The notes beneath the pieces were generated by a model. It saw nothing but the letters and a program-made list of their open reading frames with translations, was not told the DNA's origin and made no database searches. A DNA stretch of 64,000 nt from JAJRXG01 sp964640065. Lineage in GTDB: Bacteria > Bacteroidota > Bacteroidia > Chitinophagales > Saprospiraceae. This document shows positions 35,730 through 44,944 of this stretch, piece by piece. The position numbers and the translations under genes are program-made. Every line of letters begins with the position of its first letter. Position 1 is the stretch's first letter. The DNA is taken from positions 1 through 64,000 of the forward strand of contig CAZXIE010000004.1 of assembly GCA_964640065.1 (NCBI GenBank), written 5' to 3'.

Positions 35730-38700
35730 TTAAGCTTTACCGTGACATTGTTTGTACTTCTTCCCACTACCACAAGGACAGGGAGCGTTTCGGCCCACTT
35801 TTTTCTCAGTTCTTTTAAAAGTTTCTGGTTTGGCTTTTTTAACACTCACGCCTTCTGCTGCAGCTCTTCTGGCTTGATCTTGTCTTGATGTCTGAGTCTT
35901 ACTTAAATCTGTCTTGAGACTCTTAGCTTCTTTCAGATTCTCATTTACTTTTATCAGCAAACGGCCTTTCATTAAGTAGGAACTAATCTCTTCATTGATC
36001 TGATAGATTAATCTCTCGAAGAGGTCATATGCTTCCATCTTGTATATAACAAGCGGGTCTTTTTGCTCAAATGATGCCGCCTGCACAGAATCTTTAAGCT
36101 CATCCATAGACCTAAGATGTTCCTTCCAGTTTTCATCGATGATTGCAAGACTTACGGCCTTTTCGATATCGCGTACCACGGATTTACCTTGAGTGTTTAT
36201 CGCCTCTTCAAGATCAGCTGATATCGGTAGTACTTTCTTAGATCCATCAGTAAAGGGTATGGAGATTCGCTTATATCGATTGCCTTCTTGTTCGAATACG
36301 CGACGAATCTCAGGCATGATAATCTCAGTTATCCTATCGAACTTCATATTGTAGAAGTCCATGGTCTGCTGTTGGAGCTGCTCGATTAATTCTTCAAGTG
36401 GTGCTTCATTAAAGGCTGCCTCGTCGATCTCTGGATCATAACCCAGTACGCGAATCGACTCATTTCGAAACTGATCATAACTGCCTACGTTTTTATAATC
36501 AGCTACGATGTTCTCACAAAGGGCGGAAAAGAGATTATGCAAGTCAACAGCGAGCCTGTCTCCAGATAAGGCATTTCCTCTCTTCTTATAGATTGCTTCT
36601 CTTTGGATGTTCATTACATCATCATACTCGAGCAATCTCTTTCTAATTCCGAAGTTATTTTCTTCGACTTTTTTCTGAGCTCTTTCGATAGACTTGGTGA
36701 CCATGCTATGTTGAAGTACCTCTCCATCCTGATGGCCCATACGATCCATCACTTTTGCCAATCTCTCAGAATTGAAAAGTCTCATCAAGTTATCTTCGAG
36801 AGACACATAAAACTGAGAAGACCCGGGATCTCCTTGTCTTCCTGCACGTCCTCTGAGCTGTCTATCGACTCTTCTTGAGTCATGTCTTTCTGTTGCAATG
36901 ATAGCTAGCCCACCTGCTGCTTTCACTTGATCTGAGATCTTGATATCCGTACCACGACCCGCCATGTTAGTTGCGATAGTAACATTACCCGCCTTTCCAG
37001 CTTCGGCAACTATCTGTGCTTCTCTTTGATGTTGCTTAGCGTTAAGGACGTTGTGAGAAATGTTTTTGAGCTGTAGCATCCTGCTCAGCTTTTCTGAGAT
37101 ATCTACAGTTGTTGTACCCAAGAGTATCGGTCTTCCTTGTGCAGATAGTACTCCGATTTGTTCTATAACAGCATTATACTTTTCCCTTGCTGTCTTGTAT
37201 ACGAGATCTTCTCGATCATCTCTTGTTATAGGTCTATTGGTTGGGACTACTGTGACATCTAATTTATAGATGTCCCACAGCTCTTTTGCCTCTGTCTCCG
37301 CAGTACCTGTCATGCCCGCGAGCTTATGGTACATACGGAAGTAGTTTTGCAATGTCACAGTGGCATAGGTCTGTGTGATATCCCCAACCTTTACATTCTC
37401 TTTGGCCTCCAAGGCTTGATGAAGACCATCAGAGTACCGACGACCTTCCATCATACGACCTGTTTGCTCATCGACGATTTTCACATTACCATCGATCACG
37501 ACGTATTCGTCTTCTCTTTCAAACAATGTATAAGCCTTGAGGAGCTGGCTGACTGCGTGAAGTCTTCTTGATTTTATAGAGTAGTCCTGTATGAGTCTTG
37601 ATCTTTCTTCTGAAAGATTTTCACCTGTTTCCTTTGCTCGATCATCTAGCACTTGCATCTCGCTAGTGATGTCAGGCATGATAAAAAAGTTAGTGTCTTC
37701 TTCTCCTTGTGCTAAGAACTCAGCACCTCGCTCGGCGAGTTCAACATTCCTGTTTTTCTCATCTATTGTAAATAACAACGGTTCATCAACTATATGCATA
37801 CGCTTTGACTGCTCCTGCATATAGAAGTTCTCTGTTTTTTGTAGGGCAACTTTTATCCCTTCTTCACTTAAGAACTTGATTAATGGCCTTGACTTTGGCA
37901 ATGCCCTAAAAGCTCTCAATAGATTCATCCCCGCCTCTCCTTCTTCATGTCCGATTTCGCCAGCTTTAAAACCCTTCTTTGCCTCTGCGAGATAGGATGT
38001 CGCCAGCTTTCTTTGTGCATTGATGAGGCGCTCTACTTTCGGTTTGAGCTCTAGGTATTCCTGTTCTTCGGCACCCTTTGGTACTGGTCCAGAGATAATC
38101 AATGGTGTTCTAGCATCATCTATCAAAACAGAGTCGACCTCATCGATCATGGCGTAGTGATGTTTCCCTTGCACTCTCTCTCCTTGTGAGCGCACCATAT
38201 TATCTCTTAGATAATCAAAGCCAAACTCATTGTTGGTTCCATAGGTGATATCACATTTATACGCTTCTACTCTTCCTGGACTATGAGGTTTGTATTTGTC
38301 TATACAATCGATAGTCAGAAGTAAGAATTCGAATATCGGGCCTACCCATTCACTATCCCTTTTCGCGAGATAATCATTGACCGTGATCACATGAACTCCC
38401 TGTCCACTCAGTCCATTGAGATAAGCAGGAAGGGTTGCGACAAGCGTCTTTCCTTCTCCTGTCTGCATCTCGGCTATTTTACCACTGTGCAGGACATTGC
38501 CACCTATTAGCTGAACGTCATAATGGACCATATTCCAAGTGATAGGCGTTCCTCCAGCATTCCATGTATTGCTCCAGGTGGCTTTCTCTCCATCGATCTG
38601 GACATACTCGTTACTTGCCGCCAAGTCTCTATCGTGTTGAGTAGCAGTTACTTCTATGGTCGTGTTTTCGCTAAATCTTCTAGCTGTCTCCTTGACAACA

Positions 38701-39032
38701 GCAAATGCTTCTGGCAGTAATTCTTCCAGCACTTCCTCTAGAGCTTTATCACGATCTTTTTTGAGATCATCAACCTCTTGATACTTTTCTTCTTTAAGGT
38801 TGATATCTTCTTCGATCTCTATCTCTTGAGTTAACTCTGCTATATCCTCATCGATTCCTTTAAGGTGCTCAGCTATTCTTCCCCTAAACTCTACAGTCTT
38901 ATTACGCAAAGCATCATTGCTGAGCGATTCATAAGTCTTGAAGTTACCGTTGATCTCATCTATGATAGAATTAAAAGCTTTGATATCTCTATCATGCTTC
39001 GTACCAAAGACCTTTTTGATTATGTTAAACAT
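35730..39032 (-). CDS. secA: SecA, preprotein translocase ATPase
   Basis: 1100 residues, longer than the roughly 900 of E. coli SecA, consistent with insertions usual in Bacteroidota. DEAD-type motor motifs: MQTGEGKTLVATLPAYL (Walker A, about residue 188), DEVDSVLIDDARTPLIISG (Walker B), TNMAGRGTDI and ERHDSRRVDRQLRGRAGRQGDPG (helicase motifs). C-terminal zinc motif NAPCPCGSGKKYKQCHG binds SecB/phospholipid. A TGTCAGCCTGTCA element of the type seen before hsp20 and lon lies 55 bases upstream of the ATG. Confidence 0.98.
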   Translation of the reverse strand: MFNIIKKVFGTKHDRDIKAFNSIIDEINGNFKTYESLSNDALRNKTVEFRGRIAEHLKGIDEDIAELTQEIEIEEDINLKEEKYQEVDDLKKDRDKALEEVLEELLPEAFAVVKETARRFSENTTIEVTATQHDRDLAASNEYVQIDGEKATWSNTWNAGGTPITWNMVHYDVQLIGGNVLHSGKIAEMQTGEGKTLVATLPAYLNGLSGQGVHVITVNDYLAKRDSEWVGPIFEFLLLTIDCIDKYKPHSPGRVEAYKCDITYGTNNEFGFDYLRDNMVRSQGERVQGKHHYAMIDEVDSVLIDDARTPLIISGPVPKGAEEQEYLELKPKVERLINAQRKLATSYLAEAKKGFKAGEIGHEEGEAGMNLLRAFRALPKSRPLIKFLSEEGIKVALQKTENFYMQEQSKRMHIVDEPLLFTIDEKNRNVELAERGAEFLAQGEEDTNFFIMPDITSEMQVLDDRAKETGENLSEERSRLIQDYSIKSRRLHAVSQLLKAYTLFEREDEYVVIDGNVKIVDEQTGRMMEGRRYSDGLHQALEAKENVKVGDITQTYATVTLQNYFRMYHKLAGMTGTAETEAKELWDIYKLDVTVVPTNRPITRDDREDLVYKTAREKYNAVIEQIGVLSAQGRPILLGTTTVDISEKLSRMLQLKNISHNVLNAKQHQREAQIVAEAGKAGNVTIATNMAGRGTDIKISDQVKAAGGLAIIATERHDSRRVDRQLRGRAGRQGDPGSSQFYVSLEDNLMRLFNSERLAKVMDRMGHQDGEVLQHSMVTKSIERAQKKVEENNFGIRKRLLEYDDVMNIQREAIYKKRGNALSGDRLAVDLHNLFSALCENIVADYKNVGSYDQFRNESIRVLGYDPEIDEAAFNEAPLEELIEQLQQQTMDFYNMKFDRITEIIMPEIRRVFEQEGNRYKRISIPFTDGSKKVLPISADLEEAINTQGKSVVRDIEKAVSLAIIDENWKEHLRSMDELKDSVQAASFEQKDPLVIYKMEAYDLFERLIYQINEEISSYLMKGRLLIKVNENLKEAKSLKTDLSKTQTSRQDQARRAAAEGVSVKKAKPETFKRTEKKVGRNAPCPCGSGKKYKQCHGKA

Positions 39033-39086
39033 CTTCTTTCTTTACGTCATCAGACTACATCCATTATTATTCCAAGAGGGATAATA

Positions 39087-39099
39087 TGTCAGCCTGTCA
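39087..39099. promoter_or_regulatory. TGYC-N4-TGKCA element upstream of secA
   Basis: Plus strand reads TGTCAGCCTGTCA. It is an exact match to the consensus from the hsp20 and lon upstream regions. It lies in the 214-base gap between divergent secA and thrA, 55 bases from secA and about 148 from thrA, nearer secA. Role inferred. Confidence 0.4.
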
Positions 39100-39246
39100 T
39101 CCAGATGCCAAAGGTATAACATAGCATAAGCTATTACCTGAAGCATTTCATATTAATAAGTCACAATGGCAGCCAATCATCAAAAGTGGATTAGTTGAAC
39201 GATCTGACTACTTTTGTTCGCTATACGAGTCATAACGTAGATCATC

Positions 39247-41703
39247 ATGAAAGTATTAAAGTTTGGAGGCACAAGTGTTGCTACTCCAGATCGCATAAAG
39301 GGTATCGGACAACTCATCAAGGAAAGGTCTGACGCAGGAGAAAAACTTACTATCGTTTTTTCAGCCTTCGGTGGAGTCACTGATAAGTTGATAGAGGTGG
39401 CTGAGGCAGCGGCCAATGGAGACAAGGGATATCTTGATTTATTTGGCGCACTAGAAAAAAGACACCATGATGCGTGTCATGATCTCTTACCTCCTGATGA
39501 CCCCTGCACCAAGGTTATATATGAAAACTTTAAAGTCTTTAAAGACCTACTCCATGGAGTTTTCCTAGTAAGAGAGGCTTCTCTACGAACGATGGATTAT
39601 ATCTTGAGCTTTGGTGAACGTAATTCAGCTAATATCATCGCTGCCTACTTCAAGAGTATAGGGATCCCTGCAGCTTTTCTTGATGCTAGAAAAATCATAA
39701 AGACCAATAAGGACTTCGGGCAGGCTGCAGTCGTCCAAGACCAGACCGATGATCTTATACAAAAGTACTACGAAGTTGAAGCTGACAAGTTACATGTCGT
39801 TACAGGATTCATAGCTTCAGATATAGGAGGACTTACCACGACTCTTGGTCGCGGAGGGTCTGATTATACGGCCGCACTATTAGCAGGTGCGCTCGAATCT
39901 GAGGTGCTTGAGATCTGGACTGATGTGGATGGTGTGCTTACGTCTAACCCTAGGATCGTTAAAAACGCATATACCATACCTCAGCTAAGTTATGATGAGG
40001 CCATGGAGCTTTCGCACTTTGGAGCCAAGGTGATCTACCCACCTACTATCCAACCAGCCCTTAACAAGTCTATACCGATCTATATTAAGAACACTTTCAA
40101 CCCAAGCTTTGGTGGAACATTGATAAGTGCTAAAGCTGAGGATGAAGGAAAGAGAAAGATTACTGGTGTTACGTCGATTACAGATATGGCTTTACTAACC
40201 CTCGAAGGAACGGGGTTGATGGGGACCACAGGAACAGCAGGTCGATTATTTTCCTCGTTGGGCAGAGATAGGATCAATGTCATCATGATTACACAAGCCT
40301 CTTCAGAGCACTCTATATGCATCGCGGTGAAAGAAAAAGATGCTGATGCCGCCGAGCAATGCCTTAATCATGAATATGCTAAAGAGTTAGAATCTCAGAC
40401 CGTAAAACCTATAAGGGTCGAAAAAGAACTATCTCTTATCGCCGTCATCGGTGAAAAAATGAAGAGAGTGCCTGGCGTCAGCGGAAGTCTTTTCAAAGCA
40501 CTTGGCAATAATGGAATCAATGTCATGGCGATCGCTCAGGGTTCTTCCGAGCTCAATATATCGATTGCTATCAAGCGAAAGGATGAGCACAAGGCGCTGA
40601 ATTTGGTCCATGACGCCTTCTTCCTATCCGCTCATAAAAGACTCAACCTTTATCTCGTCGGTGTAGGTTTGATCGGTGGCACACTGCTCAAGCAGATTCA
40701 TGAACAGAAGGAAGCTCTCCTACAATCTAAGCATCTCGATATCCGTATAAACGGGATAGCCAACTCCCGCAAGTTCATTACTGATGAAAACGGTATTGAC
40801 CTAAAAGATTGGCAAAGCTCACTTGATAAGAGTAAACAAGAGATGTCTTTAGCCACTTTCGTAAATGATATAAAAACTCACAATCTGGCGAATTCCATTT
40901 TTATAGATTGTACAGCTAACCATGCTATCAAAGAGCATTATCCTGAAGTTCTTGGAGCCAATGTTTCAATAGTAACTGCTAATAAGGTGGCAGCTTCAGA
41001 TAAGTACGATAACTATAGAAAGCTGCACGATCTTGCCCTAAAGCACAACGTTCACTTCTTATACGAGACAAATGTCGGAGCTGGTTTGCCAGTGCTTTCG
41101 ACAGTAGAAGGGTTAGTGAAAAGTGGAGATAAGGTAGAGGCTATAGAAGCAGTCATATCAGGATCGCTGTCATACATCTTTAATAACTATGATCCTTCAA
41201 AAAGCTTCAAGGAACTGATCGTTCAAGCTAGAGAGAAGGGATACACAGAGCCTGACCCAAGAGATGATCTCTCAGGGCAGGATATCAAAAGGAAGATTAT
41301 CATACTGAGCAGGGTAGCTGGCTATAGGATAGAAGATCAAGATGTACACATCGAACCGATTCTTCCAGCTTCTTGTATGGAAGCAGAAACGATAGAAGAC
41401 TTTTTTATAGAGCTCGACAAACATGATGCTCACTTTAGATCTATGATCGAAGAAGCACATACTAATGATGCTAAACTGAGATATGTAGCGTCTCTTAAAG
41501 ATAGAAAAGCAGCTATCAAGCTAGAGCAAGTCACTCTGGAAAGCCCATTTTATGGATTAGCAAGTACTGATAATATGATAGTTATTCATACAGAACGATA
41601 TAGAGAAAGACCACTTGTGATTCAAGGTCCTGGAGCAGGCGCAGATGTAACAGCTGCAGGAGTTTTTGCCGAGATCATCCAGCTGGGTAACACGATAGTC
41701 TAA
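39247..41703 (+). CDS. thrA: Bifunctional aspartate kinase/homoserine dehydrogenase
   Basis: 818 residues, both enzymes fused, catalysing the first and third steps from aspartate to threonine and methionine. Aspartokinase start MKVLKFGGTSVATPDRI, then GRGGSDYTAALLAGALESEVLEIWTDVDG; two ACT regulatory domains (about residues 310-460, e.g. INVIMITQASSEHSICIAVK); homoserine dehydrogenase begins LYLVGVGLIGGTLLKQI, with the NAD-binding GVGLIGG and catalytic region around EAVISGSLSYIF. No threonine leader peptide is visible. A TACTTTTG match to TAnnTTTG lies at 39209-39216 without a good TTG at the right distance. MetH earlier in the window uses homoserine downstream products. Confidence 0.97.
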   Translation: MKVLKFGGTSVATPDRIKGIGQLIKERSDAGEKLTIVFSAFGGVTDKLIEVAEAAANGDKGYLDLFGALEKRHHDACHDLLPPDDPCTKVIYENFKVFKDLLHGVFLVREASLRTMDYILSFGERNSANIIAAYFKSIGIPAAFLDARKIIKTNKDFGQAAVVQDQTDDLIQKYYEVEADKLHVVTGFIASDIGGLTTTLGRGGSDYTAALLAGALESEVLEIWTDVDGVLTSNPRIVKNAYTIPQLSYDEAMELSHFGAKVIYPPTIQPALNKSIPIYIKNTFNPSFGGTLISAKAEDEGKRKITGVTSITDMALLTLEGTGLMGTTGTAGRLFSSLGRDRINVIMITQASSEHSICIAVKEKDADAAEQCLNHEYAKELESQTVKPIRVEKELSLIAVIGEKMKRVPGVSGSLFKALGNNGINVMAIAQGSSELNISIAIKRKDEHKALNLVHDAFFLSAHKRLNLYLVGVGLIGGTLLKQIHEQKEALLQSKHLDIRINGIANSRKFITDENGIDLKDWQSSLDKSKQEMSLATFVNDIKTHNLANSIFIDCTANHAIKEHYPEVLGANVSIVTANKVAASDKYDNYRKLHDLALKHNVHFLYETNVGAGLPVLSTVEGLVKSGDKVEAIEAVISGSLSYIFNNYDPSKSFKELIVQAREKGYTEPDPRDDLSGQDIKRKIIILSRVAGYRIEDQDVHIEPILPASCMEAETIEDFFIELDKHDAHFRSMIEEAHTNDAKLRYVASLKDRKAAIKLEQVTLESPFYGLASTDNMIVIHTERYRERPLVIQGPGAGADVTAAGVFAEIIQLGNTIV

Positions 41704-41711
41704 ACCCTATC

Positions 41712-41766
41712 TGACAGAATGGCTGATCTTTGTCGAGATCAAAGCCGCGTTTATGCCAACAGGGCA
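41712..41766. promoter_or_regulatory. Paired TGYC-N4-TGKCA elements upstream of lon
   Basis: On the minus strand, 41754-41766 reads TGCCCTGTTGGCA (exact) and 41712-41724 reads AGCCATTCTGTCA (one mismatch). They start 42 bases apart, 68-122 bases upstream of the lon ATG. Same element as before the hsp20 pair and secA; function inferred. Confidence 0.4.
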
Positions 41767-41833
41767 GGAAAAAATCTCGTTTCTACTATGGAATAGATAT
41801 TGACCACTTAGTATTCAACCGTGAAAAGACCTT

Positions 41834-44236
41834 ATGTTCTCTAACTTATATTTTCTTGATCAGCTTTCAGATGACGGAGACTTTCCGCCCATTATCTCTT
41901 TTAACGAAGATGATGATACTAAAGCGGTAGATTACCCGCCCAACCTGCCAATCTTGGCATTGAAAAATACAGTTCTATATCCTGGAGTTGTATTGCCGAT
42001 TACCATAGGTAGAGATAAGTCTATTAAGGCAGTAAAGAAGGCGCACAGTGACGATAAGTATATCGCGGTTTTATCCCAAAGAGATGTTACTAATGAAGAC
42101 CCAGGAAAAGAAGACCTATATGAATATGGTACGATAGCCAAGATCTTAAAGATGTTGAAGATGCCTGATGGAAGTACTACGGCTATCCTGCATGGTAGAG
42201 TAAGGTGTTCTCTTACTAGATTAACACAGGATGATCCATACCTAAGAGGAGACTTCACAAAAATCAAGGACGAAAACGTTGAGAACAAACTAGAGTTTGA
42301 AGCTGTCATCTCTTCCATTAGAGATAAAGCAAGTAAGATAATAGAGCTTTCCCCACAGATCCCATCGGAAGCTGCGGCTATGTTGGATAACATGAAAAAC
42401 CAATCATTTCTAACCAACTTTATCGCCTCTAATCTTAACCTCGAGGTACCTCAGAAACAAGAGATACTAGAGATAACTCATACATCTGAAAGAGGAAAGA
42501 AAGTCTTAAGCCACCTGGACTCTCAGCTTCAGCTTCTAGAGCTCCGCTCTAAAATCGAAAGTAAGGTCCGCACAGATATAGAGAAACAACAAAGAGATTA
42601 CTTCCTTAATCAACAGCTGAAAACGATCCAAGAAGAACTTGGCCAAAACCCCCAACAAGCCGAGATCAATGTGCTTGCTAAAAGGGCAAAAGACAAGGAG
42701 TGGCCGACTTATGCTAAGGATCAGTTTTTAAAAGAAATCAACAAGGCCAAAAGAATCAACCCTCAAGTAGCAGAGTACTCGGTTACTCTTAACTACTTAG
42801 AGATGATGCTTGATCTACCTTGGAATACATATACCGAAGACAACTTCGACTTGGATAGAGTTAGAAAAGTCTTGGATCGTGATCATTCTGGGCTATCTGA
42901 AGTAAAAGATCGGATCATAGAACACCTTGCTGTCTTAAAGCTCAAGGGAGATATGAAAGCTCCTATCATCTGCCTTGTTGGTCCTCCCGGAGTTGGTAAG
43001 ACTTCATTGGGTAAGTCCATAGCAAGAGCTCTCAAGAGAAACTTTGTGAGAATGTCTTTAGGAGGCCTTCATGATGAGAGTGAGATCAGAGGTCATCGAA
43101 AAACATACATAGGTGCCATGCCAGGAAGAATCATCAAGTCCTTAAAAAAAGTAGGTTCCTCTAATCCGGTTTTTATCCTTGACGAGATAGATAAGATTGG
43201 TAAGGACTTTAGAGGAGATCCATCATCTGCTCTCTTAGAAGTATTAGATCCTGAGCAGAATGCTACCTTCTATGACAACTACCTTGACCTTGAGTACGAC
43301 TTGTCTAAAGTAATGTTCATTGCTACGGCTAACTCGATGAGTACGATCCAACCTGCTCTGCGAGATCGGATGGAGATCATCCAGATTAGTGGTTATTCGA
43401 CTGAAGAGAAGATCCACATAGCTCAGAAGCATCTTGTACCACAACAAAGAGAAGAACACGGTCTTAAAGCCAAGCATATTAATATCCCCAAAAAGGTTCT
43501 AGAAAAAATCATTCAAGCATATACAAGAGAGTCAGGAGTAAGGTCTTTAGGTAGACAGCTTGCATCTGTAATGCGCCATACAGCTAAGCGCATAGCAATG
43601 GATGAAGAAGAAAAAGTAACGATCAACGCAGAAGATCTTACGACAGTTCTTGGACCATCAAAATTCTCAAGAGAGAAGTATTCTAAGCTTAAGATACCAG
43701 GGATAGCAATGGGCCTTGCATGGACGCAAGTAGGAGGAGATGTCCTCTATATCGAGGCAAGTACGAGCAAGGGTAAAGGTAAGTTGACACTTACTGGAAA
43801 TCTTGGAGATGTGATGAAAGAGTCTGCCACAACAGCCCTTAGTTATATCAAGAGTAATGCAGACAAACTAGGAATAGACTATAAGGTTTTCGAAGAGCAA
43901 GACCTCCACATTCATGTACCACAAGGAGCGATACCGAAGGATGGTCCTAGCGCAGGTATAACGATGCTTTGTGCTATCACTTCTATCTTAAAGCAAAAGC
44001 CGATCAAACCGTTTTTAGCAATGACAGGAGAGATCACTCTTCGTGGCCAGGTATTACCTGTGGGAGGCATCAAAGAGAAAGTTCTAGCTGCGAAAAGATC
44101 TGGTATTAAGACGGTTATGCTTTGCTCTGAAAACGAAAAGCATATCAAGCAGATTCCTGCAGATTTTGTCAAAGATGTCTCTTTTGTCTATGTGGAAAAA
44201 ATGGACGAAGTCTTAGCACAAGCACTAGACATCTAG
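41834..44236 (+). CDS. lon: Lon protease (ATP-dependent)
   Basis: Cytoplasmic ATP-dependent serine protease, 800 residues. LON substrate-binding domain at the N-terminus (PILALKNTVLYPGVVLPITIGR, about residue 39), AAA+ module with GPPGVGKTSLGKSIARAL (Walker A, about residue 381) and ILDEIDKIG (Walker B), and the protease domain with the Ser in PKDGPSAGITML (about residue 705) and Lys in GGIKEKVLAAKRSG. All catalytic residues are present. Upstream lie TGYC-N4-TGKCA elements also found before hsp20 and secA, in keeping with stress control. Confidence 0.98.
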   Translation: MFSNLYFLDQLSDDGDFPPIISFNEDDDTKAVDYPPNLPILALKNTVLYPGVVLPITIGRDKSIKAVKKAHSDDKYIAVLSQRDVTNEDPGKEDLYEYGTIAKILKMLKMPDGSTTAILHGRVRCSLTRLTQDDPYLRGDFTKIKDENVENKLEFEAVISSIRDKASKIIELSPQIPSEAAAMLDNMKNQSFLTNFIASNLNLEVPQKQEILEITHTSERGKKVLSHLDSQLQLLELRSKIESKVRTDIEKQQRDYFLNQQLKTIQEELGQNPQQAEINVLAKRAKDKEWPTYAKDQFLKEINKAKRINPQVAEYSVTLNYLEMMLDLPWNTYTEDNFDLDRVRKVLDRDHSGLSEVKDRIIEHLAVLKLKGDMKAPIICLVGPPGVGKTSLGKSIARALKRNFVRMSLGGLHDESEIRGHRKTYIGAMPGRIIKSLKKVGSSNPVFILDEIDKIGKDFRGDPSSALLEVLDPEQNATFYDNYLDLEYDLSKVMFIATANSMSTIQPALRDRMEIIQISGYSTEEKIHIAQKHLVPQQREEHGLKAKHINIPKKVLEKIIQAYTRESGVRSLGRQLASVMRHTAKRIAMDEEEKVTINAEDLTTVLGPSKFSREKYSKLKIPGIAMGLAWTQVGGDVLYIEASTSKGKGKLTLTGNLGDVMKESATTALSYIKSNADKLGIDYKVFEEQDLHIHVPQGAIPKDGPSAGITMLCAITSILKQKPIKPFLAMTGEITLRGQVLPVGGIKEKVLAAKRSGIKTVMLCSENEKHIKQIPADFVKDVSFVYVEKMDEVLAQALDI

Positions 44237-44276
44237 CAGTTAAATGCTTGTTAAATGACGAAGCTAGGTGGCCATC

Positions 44277-44295
44277 AAAACGACTAAGGCGTTTT
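44277..44295 (+). terminator. Weak hairpin after lon
   Basis: AAAACG (44277-44282) can pair with CGTTTT (44290-44295), 7-base loop. Only two G-C pairs, no extended T tract beyond the stem; a marginal terminator. Confidence 0.25.
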
Positions 44296-44314
44296 AATGC
44301 TTAACTTTGAATAG

Positions 44315-44941
44315 ATGATTACACGTCTCTCCTTATTGGGAATCTTCTTTCTTCTTGGTTTTGGACTCCAATCCCAAGACAGCATTAAGGTCGTTCAGCT
44401 TTCGGGCCAGATTGTTGATAACGATGGCATGGTTCCGTTGTACACGAATGTTGTAGTCAAAGGAACCAGTAGAGGAACTGTCTGTAGAATTGATGGCTTC
44501 TACTCGCTACCAGTGAGGACGGGAGAAGAGATCATCTACTCGCGGATAGGTTATGAAGACCAGACTTTCAGCGTTCCAACAGAAGTTGGAGGGACATTTG
44601 TTACTCACGATGTCACTCTTCAAAAAGACACGCTCTTTTTACCAGAGGCATTCATCAGACCGTGGCCAGACAGAGACTTTTTCAAGATAGAATTCCTTGC
44701 ACTGGAAGTAGATAACTACTTAGAAGATATAGCATACCAGAACCTATCTCCGGAAAGACTAGAAATCTTAAAGCAAACATTGCCCGTAGACGGTCTTGAG
44801 GTCGCTAATGTAGAGCTCAGAAGAAACGCAGCAGCGTATTATTCAGCAGGACAGTTTAAGCCTCAGAACATTTTTAACCCTTTGTCTTGGAAGAAATTTA
44901 TCGAGTCTATTAGACGGGGGGATTTAAAAAAGAAGAATTAG
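44315..44941 (+). CDS. Exported carboxypeptidase-regulatory-like domain protein
   Basis: 208 residues. Signal peptide LLGIFFLLGFGLQSQ, then a beta-sandwich of the CarboxypepD_reg-like kind: VQLSGQIVDNDGMVPLYTNVVVKGTSRGTVCRIDGFYSLPVRTGEEIIYSRIGYEDQT (about residues 24-90), the fold often seen before TonB-dependent receptors, but no beta barrel follows. The second half, LSPERLEILKQTLPVDGLEVANVELRRNAAAYYSAGQFKPQNIFNPLSWKKFIESI, is typical of short Bacteroidota periplasmic proteins carrying this domain. Function unknown. Converges on lgt. Confidence 0.8.
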   Translation: MITRLSLLGIFFLLGFGLQSQDSIKVVQLSGQIVDNDGMVPLYTNVVVKGTSRGTVCRIDGFYSLPVRTGEEIIYSRIGYEDQTFSVPTEVGGTFVTHDVTLQKDTLFLPEAFIRPWPDRDFFKIEFLALEVDNYLEDIAYQNLSPERLEILKQTLPVDGLEVANVELRRNAAAYYSAGQFKPQNIFNPLSWKKFIESIRRGDLKKKN

Positions 44942-44944
44942 CTC

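Noticed and set aside
39209..39216. TACTTTTG as a thrA promoter
   Set aside because: No TTG at 17-23 bases upstream, so kept only as a remark in the gene entry.
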